Assembly: GCA_963921425.1 (NCBI GenBank) | Contig: OY992836.1 | Coordinates: 14,277,614-14,341,613 of the forward strand | Direction of reading: 5' to 3' | Source of the DNA: Dryas octopetala | Lineage: Eukaryota; Streptophyta; Magnoliopsida; Rosales; Rosaceae | Length of the DNA stretch: 64,000 nt | Part shown: positions 1 through 11,100 of the stretch, piece by piece | How positions within the stretch are numbered: position 1 is the first letter of the stretch | Layout: every line of letters starts with the position of its first letter | The notes under the pieces: generated by a model | Seen by the model: only the letters and a program-made list of their open reading frames with translations | What the model was told of the DNA's origin: nothing | Databases searched by the model: none | Made by a program: the position numbers and the translations under genes

Positions 1-468
1 CAGCCATGTGAGGTAGCTGCAGGCTGCTCTCTTTATATTATTAAATAAAACCTCTATTTTTTTGGTGAGGTTATTTAATTTTCAGTCATTTAGAATGTCT
101 CACATACTCTGAAAATAAACCCAACTAGAAAATATATATCCCTGTTATGACAAAACATTAATTGAATGATATCTTGTCTAGATTGGAGAAATAGAATGGC
201 CATAAGAGTTTAAGATCATCCTGGGACTTTCTGATCAGGAAAACCATGCATCTTGATCTTGACCAAATATTTAATTTTGTACAAGGTGCTAGGGAAGCAT
301 ATATATTCATGTAGACATTTACTGCAGAGAAAAAAAAATATGTCTATAAATGTACGTATGTTATTGGATTTCCTCAATTTCTTAACAATTCTTCTTGCTT
401 GGAAAAAATAACAAATTAATAGACATTTATTACATGAATACCTTAAGTTTGGTGATTCCCTATGCATC

Positions 469-486
469 AAAATATAGGGTACCTAT
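469..486. repeat. Left target-site duplication of p23 retrocopy
   Basis: The 18-base string AAAATATAGGGTACCTAT is repeated exactly at 1301-1318. The pair brackets the p23 retrocopy and its A-tract, as expected for LINE-type target-primed insertion. Confidence 0.85.
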
Positions 487-1300
487 GAACTAAACGCTGT
501 GTCTCTCTGATAATCAATTACACGCCAAGATGAGCCGACATCCAAATGTGAAATGGGCCCAAAGGTCTGATATAGTCTACATAACTATTGACTTGCTGGA
601 TGCTCAGGATGTGAAGCTTAAGCTGGAGCCTGAAGGAAAGTTTTTGTTCTCTGCTACCACTGGAACAGAGAAGACACCTTATGAAATTGACCTTGATCTC
701 TATGACAAGGTTGATGTAAATGAGAGCAATGCTAGTGTTGGCTTGAGAAAAATTGTTTAACTAGTGAAAAAATCTGAGAATAAATGGTGGAGCAGATTGA
801 TAAAACAACAGGGAAAAGCTCCTGTGTTTCTGAAAGTTGATTGGGATAAATGGGTTGATGAAGATGAGGAGGAGGAGGTGCCAGAAGAGAAAGGAGGAGC
901 TGGACCTGATATGGACTTTGGTGGCTTTGATTTCTCTAAGCTGAACATAGGTGGTGGCGGTGGCTTGAATCCTGATGCTCTTGGAAAGTTTGATGCAGAA
1001 GATGATGATAGTAGTAACACTGAAGATGAAATTATTGAACAAGCACCACCTGCTGCTGGGGAATCTGATGCCAAACCTCCTGTGGCTGCTGAACATAATT
1101 CAAAAGCCTCTGCCTGATGCAAAAGCTTTGAAGTGGCGGGTGCAATGCAAAGGTTGAAGGTTGAAGCCTTTCTTACAGCGTCTTAAGATGTTAAGGTATC
1201 CATGTTTTGACATGCAGTTGAATCTGGTTTACTGCCTGACATACAAACTTTGTTAATGCTTTGTTTCACCTTCACAAAAGTATTATTTTTGTTTCAAAAA
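487..1300 (+). pseudogene. Processed retro-pseudogene of HSP90 co-chaperone p23
   Basis: An intronless copy of a p23/Sba1-type co-chaperone. Reading starts at ATG 530 and runs through a CS domain with the family motif NVKWAQR near the N-terminus. A TAA at 758-760 then interrupts it. The same frame continues from 761 to 1117 without another stop and contains WWSRL and DWDKWVDEDEE, which in p23 follow directly on the broken strand. The tail is rich in Gly, Asp and Glu, as in plant p23. The stop replaces one residue between GLRKIV and LVKK, so it is a point nonsense change and not a frameshift. Likely 5' UTR (487-529) and 3' UTR (1118-1295) are retained. An A-tract starts at 1296, and 18-bp direct repeats flank the copy. 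All of this indicates a reverse-transcribed mRNA. A truncated 76-residue CS fragment could still be translated, but function is unlikely. Confidence 0.9.
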
Positions 1301-1318
1301 AAAATATAGGGTACCTAT
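1301..1318. repeat. Right target-site duplication of p23 retrocopy
   Basis: This exactly repeats the 18 bases at 469-486. It directly follows, and shares As with, the A-tract that starts at 1296. Confidence 0.85.
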
Positions 1319-2440
1319 TAAAAAACTCAATTAAGCTTAGGATTTCCTTTACAAGTCAAATAAAGCCTAAGAGTAACTGAAAATATTTGTTAGAAATACA
1401 TTCTGATTGTCCATTTTTGAACATTTGAGTTATGAAAACGAAACAGAACTCAAATTAGAAATCAGAATTGTGGTGTTTGAATCAATAGCTGAACAATTTA
1501 CGGCTTTTTTTGGTATGTCTATTTTCAAATGAATTAAGGATTGAAAGAGACTATTAATTTCTGACCAATACAAGTTTTATTATTTGAGATGGGTATGGTA
1601 CTTTGGTCTGGTTTTGCTCAAATCAGAATTATGCACATTCCCCACACACACACTAGTCATTACTGTTTTTAGGGAAAAAATTGTAATGTTTAGTAGGACT
1701 TGGACTACTTTGGTGTTCATCTCCAAGTTTGCCCATCACCAGTGTATTAGCTGCAAAAGGGCTGAGCCTTAAGTCCCAAATTTATATGTGCTTGAGAATT
1801 GAGAATAGAAAGTAGGCCTGGAAAATCCCAAATTTATTTGTTTTGCTGGAAGACTTCAAACTCATAATTTATATCCTCTGCAACATCCTTGTATAATTTA
1901 CTAGCTTTGATTAATTAAAGCTTTGCCTTGAGTTTAATCAGAGTTTATATCAACTGGGGATTTAGTTTTTCATACATTCATATGGCTAGTGACTTCATGA
2001 GCTTCATTTTTTTCATCCAAAAGCCTATTTGCTCACACTTGTTGTTATCATTGTCACTGCAGATCAAGAAGCAAAGAGTGGAATTATGTGCTCACACCTT
2101 CACAAGTAGTGCTACTTTTTGGACAGAATCATCCTCACTCAAATTACCACTAATAGGTTGCCTTTTGAGGTTATATATATGTGCTTTTTGGGTGTATGTA
2201 CTAGCTAGAAACAATGTCTATTTTATTAAATGACATTTCATTATATGTATTAGGATTTCATTACTATATAATTATCCTTTTATTGTAATGGTAGAAAACC
2301 TTGAACAATTTGGTTGCCTTTAATGTGAATTCTAATTTGGTGTTATCATTCTTATTGGTTTATCTTTAGATTGCCATAATACATGCATTTGAAAAAAATT
2401 GATTAGTATTATTATTATTTTTTACAAATACACCCAATAT
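1319..2440. other. Intergenic, no gene seen
   Basis: AT-rich DNA. The short open frames at 1584-1772 and 1928-2233 have no domain, no coding bias and no recognisable relative. I see no RNA gene. Confidence 0.6.
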
Positions 2441-2444
2441 TCCA

Positions 2445-3111
2445 TGGCATCCATGTAAAGTCACCAAAAGCAATGACATTTCAAACATGGCAGAATTAGA
2501 TGATCTAGGTCATCTAATGTTAAACTTTTTCATTGGCAATGTAAACAATGCCATAGAAAATCTTTTCATGACGTTTAAACCACGTCATTGAAACATTTTA
2601 ACATGACATTTTTCAAGTGTCATTGTAGGCCCAATCTTTTCAATGGCGTTTAAATCATGCCATGTAAACGAAATTAGATGATAGCTACTGAAAGTCATCT
2701 AAAGTTAGCCATTTTAAATGACATTGGAATAACGCCATGGAAATGTTTTGCATGATATTGATCAAACGCCATATAATTGTACCCTTTCAATGGCGTTGAA
2801 GCCATGCCATGTAAATTCTTTAGATGACATATACTGAAAGTCGTCTTAAGTTAACCATTTTCAATGACAATTCATTAACGCCATGGAAAGTTTTTACATG
2901 ACACGAATCAAATGCCATAGAAAGTGTGGAAGGATGACAATTTTTCAACGTCATGGAAATTGTTTAAGATGACGTTTTCTGGGTGCCGTAGTAGGGTCAC
3001 CCTTTCCATGGCACCGGTATCTAGGACGTGGCTTGCGGCGCCTGAAAAACGCCATGAAAACCCTTCCATGACGTTTTTCAAACGTCATGGAAAGGGTTTT
3101 TTGTTGTAGTG
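2445..3111 (-). mobile_element. CACTA-type transposon end with subterminal repeats
   Basis: On the minus strand the element starts at 3111 with CACTACAACAAAAAACCC, a typical plant CACTA (En/Spm) terminus. The adjoining 650 bases are packed with short degenerate direct and inverted repeats built on ATGACG, AACGCCATGG and CATGGAAA, which is how CACTA subterminal transposase-binding regions look. I found no opposite CACTA terminus and no transposase frame upstream. This is therefore one end of a truncated or non-autonomous copy, and the left limit given is only where the subterminal repeats fade. Confidence 0.7.
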
Positions 3112-3119
3112 TAGGGACC

Positions 3120-4118
3120 TAGGGGTGGGCAAAAATACCAAAAAATCAAGTTTCAAACCGATCGGTTTGGGTTGGTTCCTTTTTTTTTTTCTTTTTTTGC
3201 GGTTAAAAAACCGGACCAAACCGATCAATTAAAGACCAGTTTAATTTTGATTTTCACTTATGAAATTTTCGACTTTAACCGAACCAAACCACAAATTATA
3301 ATATATATATATTAATTAGTTTATATATAATTTTAATATCTATTATAAACTAAACCAAACCCCCTATTATCGTTTATATATGTTTGTATATGTTAATTAT
3401 AATTAATTTATATAGTTATAGTTTATAGGTTTAGTCTATAGTTCATAGTTTGTATATACTATAAGCTATACTACTAGAGGGTTTTAGGGTATATATATCC
3501 TAAAACTATTATAGTTATAGGGTATAAGGTATACCCTATACCCTATATCCTATACCTGACACTCTAAACCCTAAACCCTAAATCCTAAACTTTAAACTTT
3601 ATATACCCTATATCCTATACTCTATAACATATACTCTATACCTATTTCCTATACTATACAATATTTAATAGAGTTTAGGGTTTAGGGTATAGCTAAATTT
3701 TATATAGTTTATTATTTTGTTTTTAATTAGTTTTTATATTTTTACATATAAACTATAAACTAGTAATTCATTGATCGATTATGTTAATATAATTATATAT
3801 AAAGTAGTTTAATGGCAAAAAAAAAAAAGAGTATACGAACTAGCTAGTAAAAAGGAACCCCAAATCTAACCTCCACTATGCATGCATTGAACCTGGGATC
3901 AAGGCCTAACAACACCTTACAGTTAGCCATTCAACACTTTTGTTATTATGATACACAACAAATTTATTTAAAGTCTTTTTAACTTATTTATTTAACATAA
4001 ATAAATTTTTACCAAACCCTTCACTTATTCTAACTTATGGTATCTTCTTTCTTTTTTCTTCCCAGCCGCTACAACTCTGCAATTCTTCTTCTTCTTCAGT
4101 TTTCTGCTGCCATAATAG

Positions 4119-4177
<59 letters not shown>

Positions 4178-4429
4178 ACCACTCACACTCTCTCTCACCG
4201 CCGCCGATATCTGCCTCACTCATTGCCGCTCTGTCTCACTCGCCATCACCGCTTGGTTATGTGGTTATTCAAATCAACATAACTGAAAAGCTCGGATAAC
4301 CGAACATGTTGGTTTGGAACCTTACTGGTTTGGTTCGGTTTCGGTTCCAGCTTTGCCCATTCCGAGCACTTCATTTTGGTTGGAGATTTGAGCTTTGTGG
4401 TTCAGATAACCGAACCGTGCACACCCCTA
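3120..4429. mobile_element. Non-autonomous hAT-like element, 1.3 kb
   Basis: The left end is TAGGGGTGGGC and the right end read in reverse is TAGGGGTGTGC (10 of 11 match). Eight-base flanks TAGGGACC (3112-3119) and TAGGGATC (4430-4437) match at 7 of 8. Short TIRs with an 8-bp duplication are the hAT signature. Both ends carry repeated CCGAACC/GGTTTGG-type subterminal motifs. The interior holds telomere-like AAACCCT units around 3565-3595, many near-palindromic CCCTATA stretches and a long CT microsatellite. There is no transposase. The element abuts the CACTA end at 3111. Confidence 0.75.
4121..4174. repeat. (CT)27 microsatellite
   Basis: An uninterrupted CT dinucleotide run inside the hAT-like element. 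The open frames here on both strands are artefacts of it. Confidence 0.95.
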
Positions 4430-4559
4430 TAGGGATCTAGTATCTTTTTTAAAAAAAATTTCGTATTAAAAATGATACCAAATTTATATATGTTGAAATA
4501 TACCAAACACACACATATTACATTAAAAAGATTAATAGAAAACTAATCTAGAAAAACTA

Positions 4560-5458
4560 AGGGCTCGTCTGGTAACGTTGTACAGAACAATTTTTTAAAA
4601 ACTGTATTGTAAAATGAAAATGACAAATTAAATTTTACATTCTCAAAATATAAAAAGGCGTCTGGTAGCGTAATTGAAAAACAATTATATAAAACAAAAA
4701 TAATGAAAACACATTTGATATTAACCAATTATTACAACCAAATAATTATATTTACAAAAGATATTAATTATAAATTATTATTAACCAATTTCATAAAATA
4801 TATTATTAAAAAAGAGAGAAGTTTCATAAAACCCAACTCACCTCAGCCGGCGTGACTACCTTAGAGGTGGAAGAATTGTTGGTGACCATATTATTAATAG
4901 AGACAAGACTGCAAGCACCTATAATCTAGTTGAACGGATATATTTTCTCTATGTAAGGGTTGTTAAGGCTCGTGAGCTTCCTGTTATGGATGTTCCGGAG
5001 AGTCTTGATCCGTTTATTGAAGCGAGAATTGGAAACTATAGAGGGATTACAAAGTATATATTTTGAGAGATGGGTAGAGAGATGGGTAGAGAGAGAAAGA
5101 AAGAAATAGAGGAATAGAGGAGAGATGAAGAGAGATGGGTGAGGTGGGCAGCGGCGGGGGGTAGGGCTGCCGTCGGAGGTGGGTCTGGCTAGGTGGGGAG
5201 GACGTGCAGATCACATGTTTTTTCAGTTTTTTTATTTTTTTTTTCAGTTGTACATTTTTTTTATTTGTATATATCCGTGTTTTCTAAATTCATTGAAAAC
5301 ATCACTTATTCGTTTTCTAAATTTACACTGTAAACTAGAAATTCTATTTTGTGTTTTTCAAAAATTGTTTTCTCAAAACGGCAACCAAAAGCATTTTTGT
5401 CATTTTTTGAATTTGTAAAATGAAAAATCGTTTCGTAAAACATTTTCAAACGCACCCT
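4560..5458. mobile_element. TIR element carrying a captured gene fragment
   Basis: The left end reads AGGGCTCGTCTGGTAACGTT and the right end in reverse reads AGGGTGCGTTTGAAAATGTT. The same style of terminus (AGGGCTCGTTTGGTATCATT) delimits the element at 38810-39813, so they look like one family. The middle contains a stretch that reads as part of an MCTP C2 gene (separate entry). I could not define a clear target-site duplication, so the superfamily is uncertain; hAT-like is most plausible. Confidence 0.55.
4863..5066 (+). pseudogene. Captured fragment of an MCTP/FTIP-type C2-domain gene
   Basis: One frame of 67 codons ending in TGA encodes a recognisable piece of a multiple-C2-domain and transmembrane-region protein. 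It starts in a Gly/Arg-rich linker. It then gives TASTYNLVERIYFLYVRVVK, followed by ARELPVMDV, SLDPFIEARIGNY and RGITKY. This matches the start of a C2 domain in plant MCTPs (FTIP1/QUIRKY family): the hydrophobic first strand, the KARxLPxMD turn with its calcium-binding Asp, and the SLDP motif. The similarity stops at the TGA, after which the sequence becomes GA-rich repeat. It has no start codon of its own and lies between the ends of a TIR element. I read it as a transduplicated gene fragment, not a gene. Confidence 0.75.
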
Positions 5459-5927
5459 AAAATACCCTTATTTTTAACAGAAATATTGACTGATTCGAAC
5501 GAAGGTTATACATTGCAAATTTTTTTAAATTAAGGTGACAAATTGATTCAATTTTTAATTCGGGTGATGGAGTGTAAATAAAGTCATAATTCATGTGAGT
5601 AATTTGTAAAAAAGTCAAATATTTATAAAGACATGAATTACAAAATAAATAAAAGATAAATAAGTTGCTTGTTATTGACTAAAAGTTGTACTTTTTCTTT
5701 GTAGTCTGAGACTAACAATTGTACTACTGTTTTTTTTTTTTTTTTGTTCAACAGTTGTACTACTGTTAAAGACTCACTAATTCCTGATAAAGATCCATTT
5801 TTATATTATGCAAATGCAACAATTATATATTATTTTTTATGATTTTAAAATATTAAATATGCAACATGAAGCATATATGCCCTATGAACTCTTCATTCTT
5901 GAAGGATTAAGCTTTGTTAGCTAAACA
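5459..5927. other. 5' flank of the glycosyltransferase gene
   Basis: AT-rich upstream region. TATA-like stretches occur around 5824-5840, about 90 bases before the first ATG, and could be the core promoter. Nothing else is recognised. Confidence 0.4.
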
Positions 5928-7359
5928 ATGACGACTTCCATGGAGACCATCAGCTCAAAACCACACATGCCCCAGCCCTGGCATGGGCCACCTCATCCCC
6001 TTCCTCGAACTCGCCAACTGCCTCGTCGCCCACCACAACTTCCGCGCCACCGTCGTCGTCGTTTCATCGAACACCTCTCCTGCACAATCCCAAGTCATCC
6101 AATCCGCCACCTCCTCAGAACTCATCGACGTCATCGAGCTCCCACCACCTGACACGTCATCAAGCCACGTCAACGCCGCCGGTTCGGTCTTCACTCAGCT
6201 CCCGGCCATCATGCGCGATGTCCGGTCCTCTCTCCGGTCCGCGATCTCCGCCTTGACGCCGATCAAGCCCGCCGCCATCGTCGTCGATCTATTCGGCACC
6301 GCCGCGCTCGCCGTCGCAGACGAGTTCCACATGCTCAAGTACGTGCGCGTGTCTTGTGCGTGGCCACTCGCTCTGCTTTTGTACGCGCCAATTCTCGATA
6401 AGGAGGTGGAGGGAGAGTACTTGGATCAAACTGAACCGCTCAGGATCCCGGGTTGCAAGGCGGTTCGGCCCGAAGATGTGGTCAAGCCGATGATGAACCG
6501 GAAAGATCCCGAATACGAGTCCTTCATACGTATTGGGTCGGATATAGTTACAATGAGTGATGGGATTTTGGTGAACACGTGGGAAGATCTGGAGCCAATA
6601 AGTCTTAAGGCAATGAGAGAGGACCCGGAGTGGAACCGGATTGTTAAGATTCCAGTTTACCCGTTCGGTCCAATGATTAGACCGGCTGGGCGGGCCGGTC
6701 CGAGGAGCGAGTTGTTGGTTTGGCTTGACACGCAACCCAGCGAGTCAGTGATTTATATCTCGTTTGGGAGTGGTGGGGTCCTCTCAGCTGAGCAGATCAT
6801 TGAGATGGCTTGGGGTTTAGAGCTGAGTCAGCAGAGGTTTATATGGGTGGTGCACCCACCAAGCAAGGACGGCGACACAGGGAATCAAATCTCGGAATAC
6901 TTGCCTGAGGGGTTTATGACTCGGACTCAAGATAAGGGTTTAGTAGTTTCAACTTGGGCACCTCAGTTGGAGATTTTGGCTCATAAATCGGTTGGAGGGT
7001 TCTTATCACATTGTGGTTGGAACTCCACGCTGGAGAGTATAATGATGGGTGTGCCGATGATAGTGTGGCCGCTCTATGCGGAGCAAAAGATGGTTGCGAC
7101 GATGCTAGTGGAGGAGCTGAAGGTGGCGCTACGGCCTAAAGTTTTGCCGGCGAAAAGGATGGTGAGGAGAGAGGAGATTGAGATGATGGTGAGGAAAATT
7201 GTGGAGAAAGAAGGGGATGAAATGAGGGCGAGAGCCAAAGAGCTTCAAAAGAGTGGGGAAAAAGCTATGAGTGAAGGAGGGTCTTCTTTCAATACACTCT
7301 CTGAATTGGCAAAGCTATGTGAGATCAACAGCCTTCGCCAGAAACTTGAGACTGCATAA
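5928..7359 (+). pseudogene. UDP-glycosyltransferase, UGT72-type, with 5' frameshift
   Basis: A family-1 glycosyltransferase that would transfer glucose from UDP-glucose to a small phenolic or similar acceptor in the cytosol. The main frame runs from an internal ATG at 5983 (458 aa). Read from there, it has MGHLIP at its N-terminus, whose His corresponds to the catalytic His of UGT72B1; VVDLFGT around residues 100-106, with the Asp of the catalytic dyad; and a canonical 44-residue PSPG box at 325-368. The box starts WAPQ, contains HCGWNS and ends in Gln, which favours glucose. Wording such as AWGLELSQQRFIWVV is typical of UGT72 enzymes. The natural start is probably ATG 5928 (MTTSMETISSKPH), but that frame shifts before SPGMGHLIP and stops at 6152. 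The spacing suggests a loss of about 8 bases that removed the first beta strand. The 5' third is markedly richer in GC than the rest. Options are a recent pseudogene, an assembly error, or a short protein made from ATG 5983. Confidence 0.8.
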
Positions 7360-8115
7360 TGGGCTACACTGAGTGAGAGATTACCAAGCATCGAACTGGG
7401 ACTATTTAGTCCTATCTTATCTGACATGACATGAGTGAAGAATTATTCGGTTTCTGCATGCTTTCACTACATATTCCAAAGAGGCTCGTCAATCTCTGTT
7501 TTAGGTGCTTGTTTTGTTGCTTTGTTTATTGTCAACCTGCTTCTTGAGTGTAACTTAAAGAATGTGATTAAATTTGTTTATAAAAAGCAACCAGTTCCTT
7601 GCTGCGTTAGCCAGTTGAAAGTGGAAAGCCATTCCTCAACCACCAAAATTATTGTCCACGGCTACCCTAGCAAGCAACATGCTTAAGACCATGTAATGTG
7701 CAAAATGATATTGGATAATTTGTTACCACCCAAATTTTACATCGTCCATACATCAGATTCAAGTAATTAAAAAGATTAATTAAGGGCTAGAGCAAATAAA
7801 ATAAAATCAAGTGCAGTGAGGGTTCCAAGTAAAGGTTGGTGGTTCCTCTTATAGTTTATTGTCTTAGAATGGCCAAAGACAACGAGTGAGGCCTAACAAG
7901 TCTGAAAGTGCATTATTTAATACTATAATGTTTAAACAACGAACATATCTAAAAGAAGGAAGTCAATCTCCAATTAAATCTTGAAAATTATAAAAACAGA
8001 TCGTGAGATACTAATGATCCAAAGATAGAATATGCATTTTTATTCTATTATTGAGTCAATATGCACATATAACAAGCTCACAACTTTGTCTCTTCTGAGA
8101 GAAGGGAGATGTGGC
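7360..8115. other. Convergent 3' region between UGT and aminopeptidase P
   Basis: This holds the 3' ends of two convergent genes. An open frame at 7435-7686 lies directly behind the UGT stop, has no recognisable content and is probably 3' UTR. No other feature is seen. Confidence 0.5.
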
Positions 8116-11100
8116 TCACGCACTAATGGGTTCAGTAGCTTTCTTCAGCCATGCCTTCTCAGATTCATCCAAGTAAGGAGCCACAATTTGCCCACAATTC
8201 GAATGGTAGGTGTTCAGCCATTCCAACTCTTCAGGTGTTAAACGACTCAAGTCGATCAACTTTCTCTGGTATGGTGCCTGGACAGAGAGCAAAACATCAA
8301 ATATAGAAAAAGCTAGCAAGCTCGATCTACCATTGATAGACAATTTGTTTAAACTTATTTAAAGTTGAAAACAGATCCTCACACTCTATACATTACAAAG
8401 TATATGTAGAAAAAGGGTTGTAACAATGATTAATGCCAGGCAGTGCATGCAGCATCAAAAACAAGTAACAAATTAAGCATTAAATGCATGCCTAGAGAGA
8501 TATTGTCATACTGAACTTTGCAAGGGCCCAATTCAGTAATAGCCACGACAGGAATAACATAAAGCTAATTAAGCTATATAAAAAGGATTGAAAAGGTGGA
8601 ATTGTAAATTTTCCTGGCCAGTTAGTTGCATTATAAAGTTGACTGTTTTATACTGGAACAAAGGGCAATTTCCTGGAGGATTAGGTCAGTATAAACAAAA
8701 TTTAAATGGGATGCTCAAACATTTTTTTAAACAAACAAGCTTTAGCTTATTTAGCATTCAAAGAACATATGGCATTCATCAGGAGATCGAGACCAAGAAT
8801 TTAAGCCAGTTAAGTCAACTTGAAGTGTGTGACAAATATAACTCGTGCACAATTTCAGTTCATATCCAAAGTTTTATGTGCAAGTCATATGATACATGAA
8901 ATACAACTAAATAATACACAGTACAATCTCATAAGATACCAGTCATGGCTTACTATAGGCAAAAACAAGCTTACCCATGTTATATGCTCAAACTGTAAGT
9001 AACCCTTGTCACCAAAGTTGAAATTTGTATCAGCTTCCTTGACTATAAGCACGTTCTCCAATCTTATACCAAAATTCCCATCTTCATAGTATCCAGGTTC
9101 TGAAAAATGCAGTTTCATGCAGTACAAAAAAATTGTAATGGTTCTAGTATTAGAACATTCTAGAAATGAAAGGACAACCCACATGGCTATCCTCCAGGAC
9201 GTGGGATTTAATGTTTTCTTGAGTTTGAAGAAAGTCTTCTTGAACTTCAACCAAAAATAAAGTATACCGCAATACTAACCATCTGTTACAGTCATGGAAG
9301 CTTGCAGTGGGACATTTCGAGCCTGCGGTCTGAAACTAATTAAGTGTGGTCCTGCTCAACCAGTGCAAATGGAAGGAAGAAATGGAAAATTCATTAATTA
9401 GCTCATATCAAACTATATATTGGAGAGTAAAGGATGAGCAGTTGTAGTTCATATGTACCTTCATGAACATTTAGGAAAGACCCAATTCCATGACCAGTAC
9501 CATGTCGATAATCAAGACCATCCTTCCACAGAGGAACTCGAGCAAGAATGTCAAGGGCATGACCTGTGAAAAAGCATGCAGATGTAAAATGCATTCAAAT
9601 AAGACAAATCTATATACACTTGATACATCTCATTTAGATGTGAAAGGAAGAAAAAAGATAAAAACACGAAATACCATTGACTCCATTAGGAAATCGCGCA
9701 TTCCCGAGAGCAATATGACCCTTGAGAACCTGCACAAATGCAGCAAATTAAGCAAATTCATAAGACCCTAACATAAGGATTAGCTCGAAGGGATTTGGGG
9801 ATTACAGTCTATATACGTACAGTAAAAGACAAAGCCATTGTGAATCTGAATTCATTTAATATATGTGATTGAAATGACAATAAGAAAAATTCTGAAAATA
9901 ATGAAATTCTATTTTGAGAGCCTGCATTCCCATTCAGAAAAGTGCTATCCCAAATCCCAATCAACCGGAATAGATGATATCTAGTTGTATGAACATTTAG
10001 AATTTTGATGTTCAAATGAAACTAAGATTCTTATTGACAAATTGTTAGAGGTTGTGTAGACTGATGCAGAATGATCACTAGAATAGTGCTCCTTTATTGG
10101 GTGGTGATTTTGTGCAAAGGTAAACTGCGATGTTTGCAGTTGTAGTAATTAGCATCGGGAAGGTTTGGGCCTAAGGCGGGTCTACCAGGGAAAAAAAAAA
10201 AAAGCATCGGGGAAGGTGGTGCCACAGTGCTACAAAGGTGAAAGAAGTTGGTAACAGTAGTAAACTTTCAACTGTACTGAAGCTCAGGGAAGGAGTCTTT
10301 ACAATGGTGGTTATGGTGGAGACAAATTGTAGGGGGTGACAAATCATGGGTAGCAGAATGCATGAATGAACTAGTACAACTGAACAAGATTTTGGCAATT
10401 CAAAGCATATCAAAACAGAGTTGGAGCAACAATATTGAAATTGGAATAAGTTCAAGTACCAAATAACTAGATGTCCTACAAGAGAGAAATGAAAAAACAC
10501 TTACTGCCGTATAGCATGCTTTCTCATGAGCTGAAGGTTTTCCGAAATGAACTGTCCGTGTTATATCAGTTGTTCCATCTAGATACTGAAACCATGCCAT
10601 CAACATTAACAATTAAAAAAAATGAAGCATTGTGACTAAATGAATTTGCAAGAAAATTAACAAATGAAATTGGTTGGCAATTGATATCAGCCAAATATTT
10701 CATCATAGTTGACAAACCTGTCCTCCAGAATCAAAAAGATAGATGCTGTTTGGATCAAACTCAGAACAAGTTTCTGCTTTTGGTGCATAATGGATAATTG
10801 CCGCATTTGGGCCAACCGATGAAATAGTAGGGAAACTTAATCCTCTAAATTTCTGCAAATATAAAAGAAACAGGAGATCCATATCATGTCAAACAACCTA
10901 AACATACAGGGAGGTAGATATACATAGAAGTATGCACAATAAATTGCAGTACATATTTCATTATTCAGTAACCAATTATAGCAAGCTTTTTAAAGTGCGG
11001 AAGGGAACCCTCTTGTCAGCACAATGAGCATCACAGGATCCAAGAAAAAAATATACAGGGGGAGAAAACACACACACAAAACAAAGGCATATCTCCTTAT

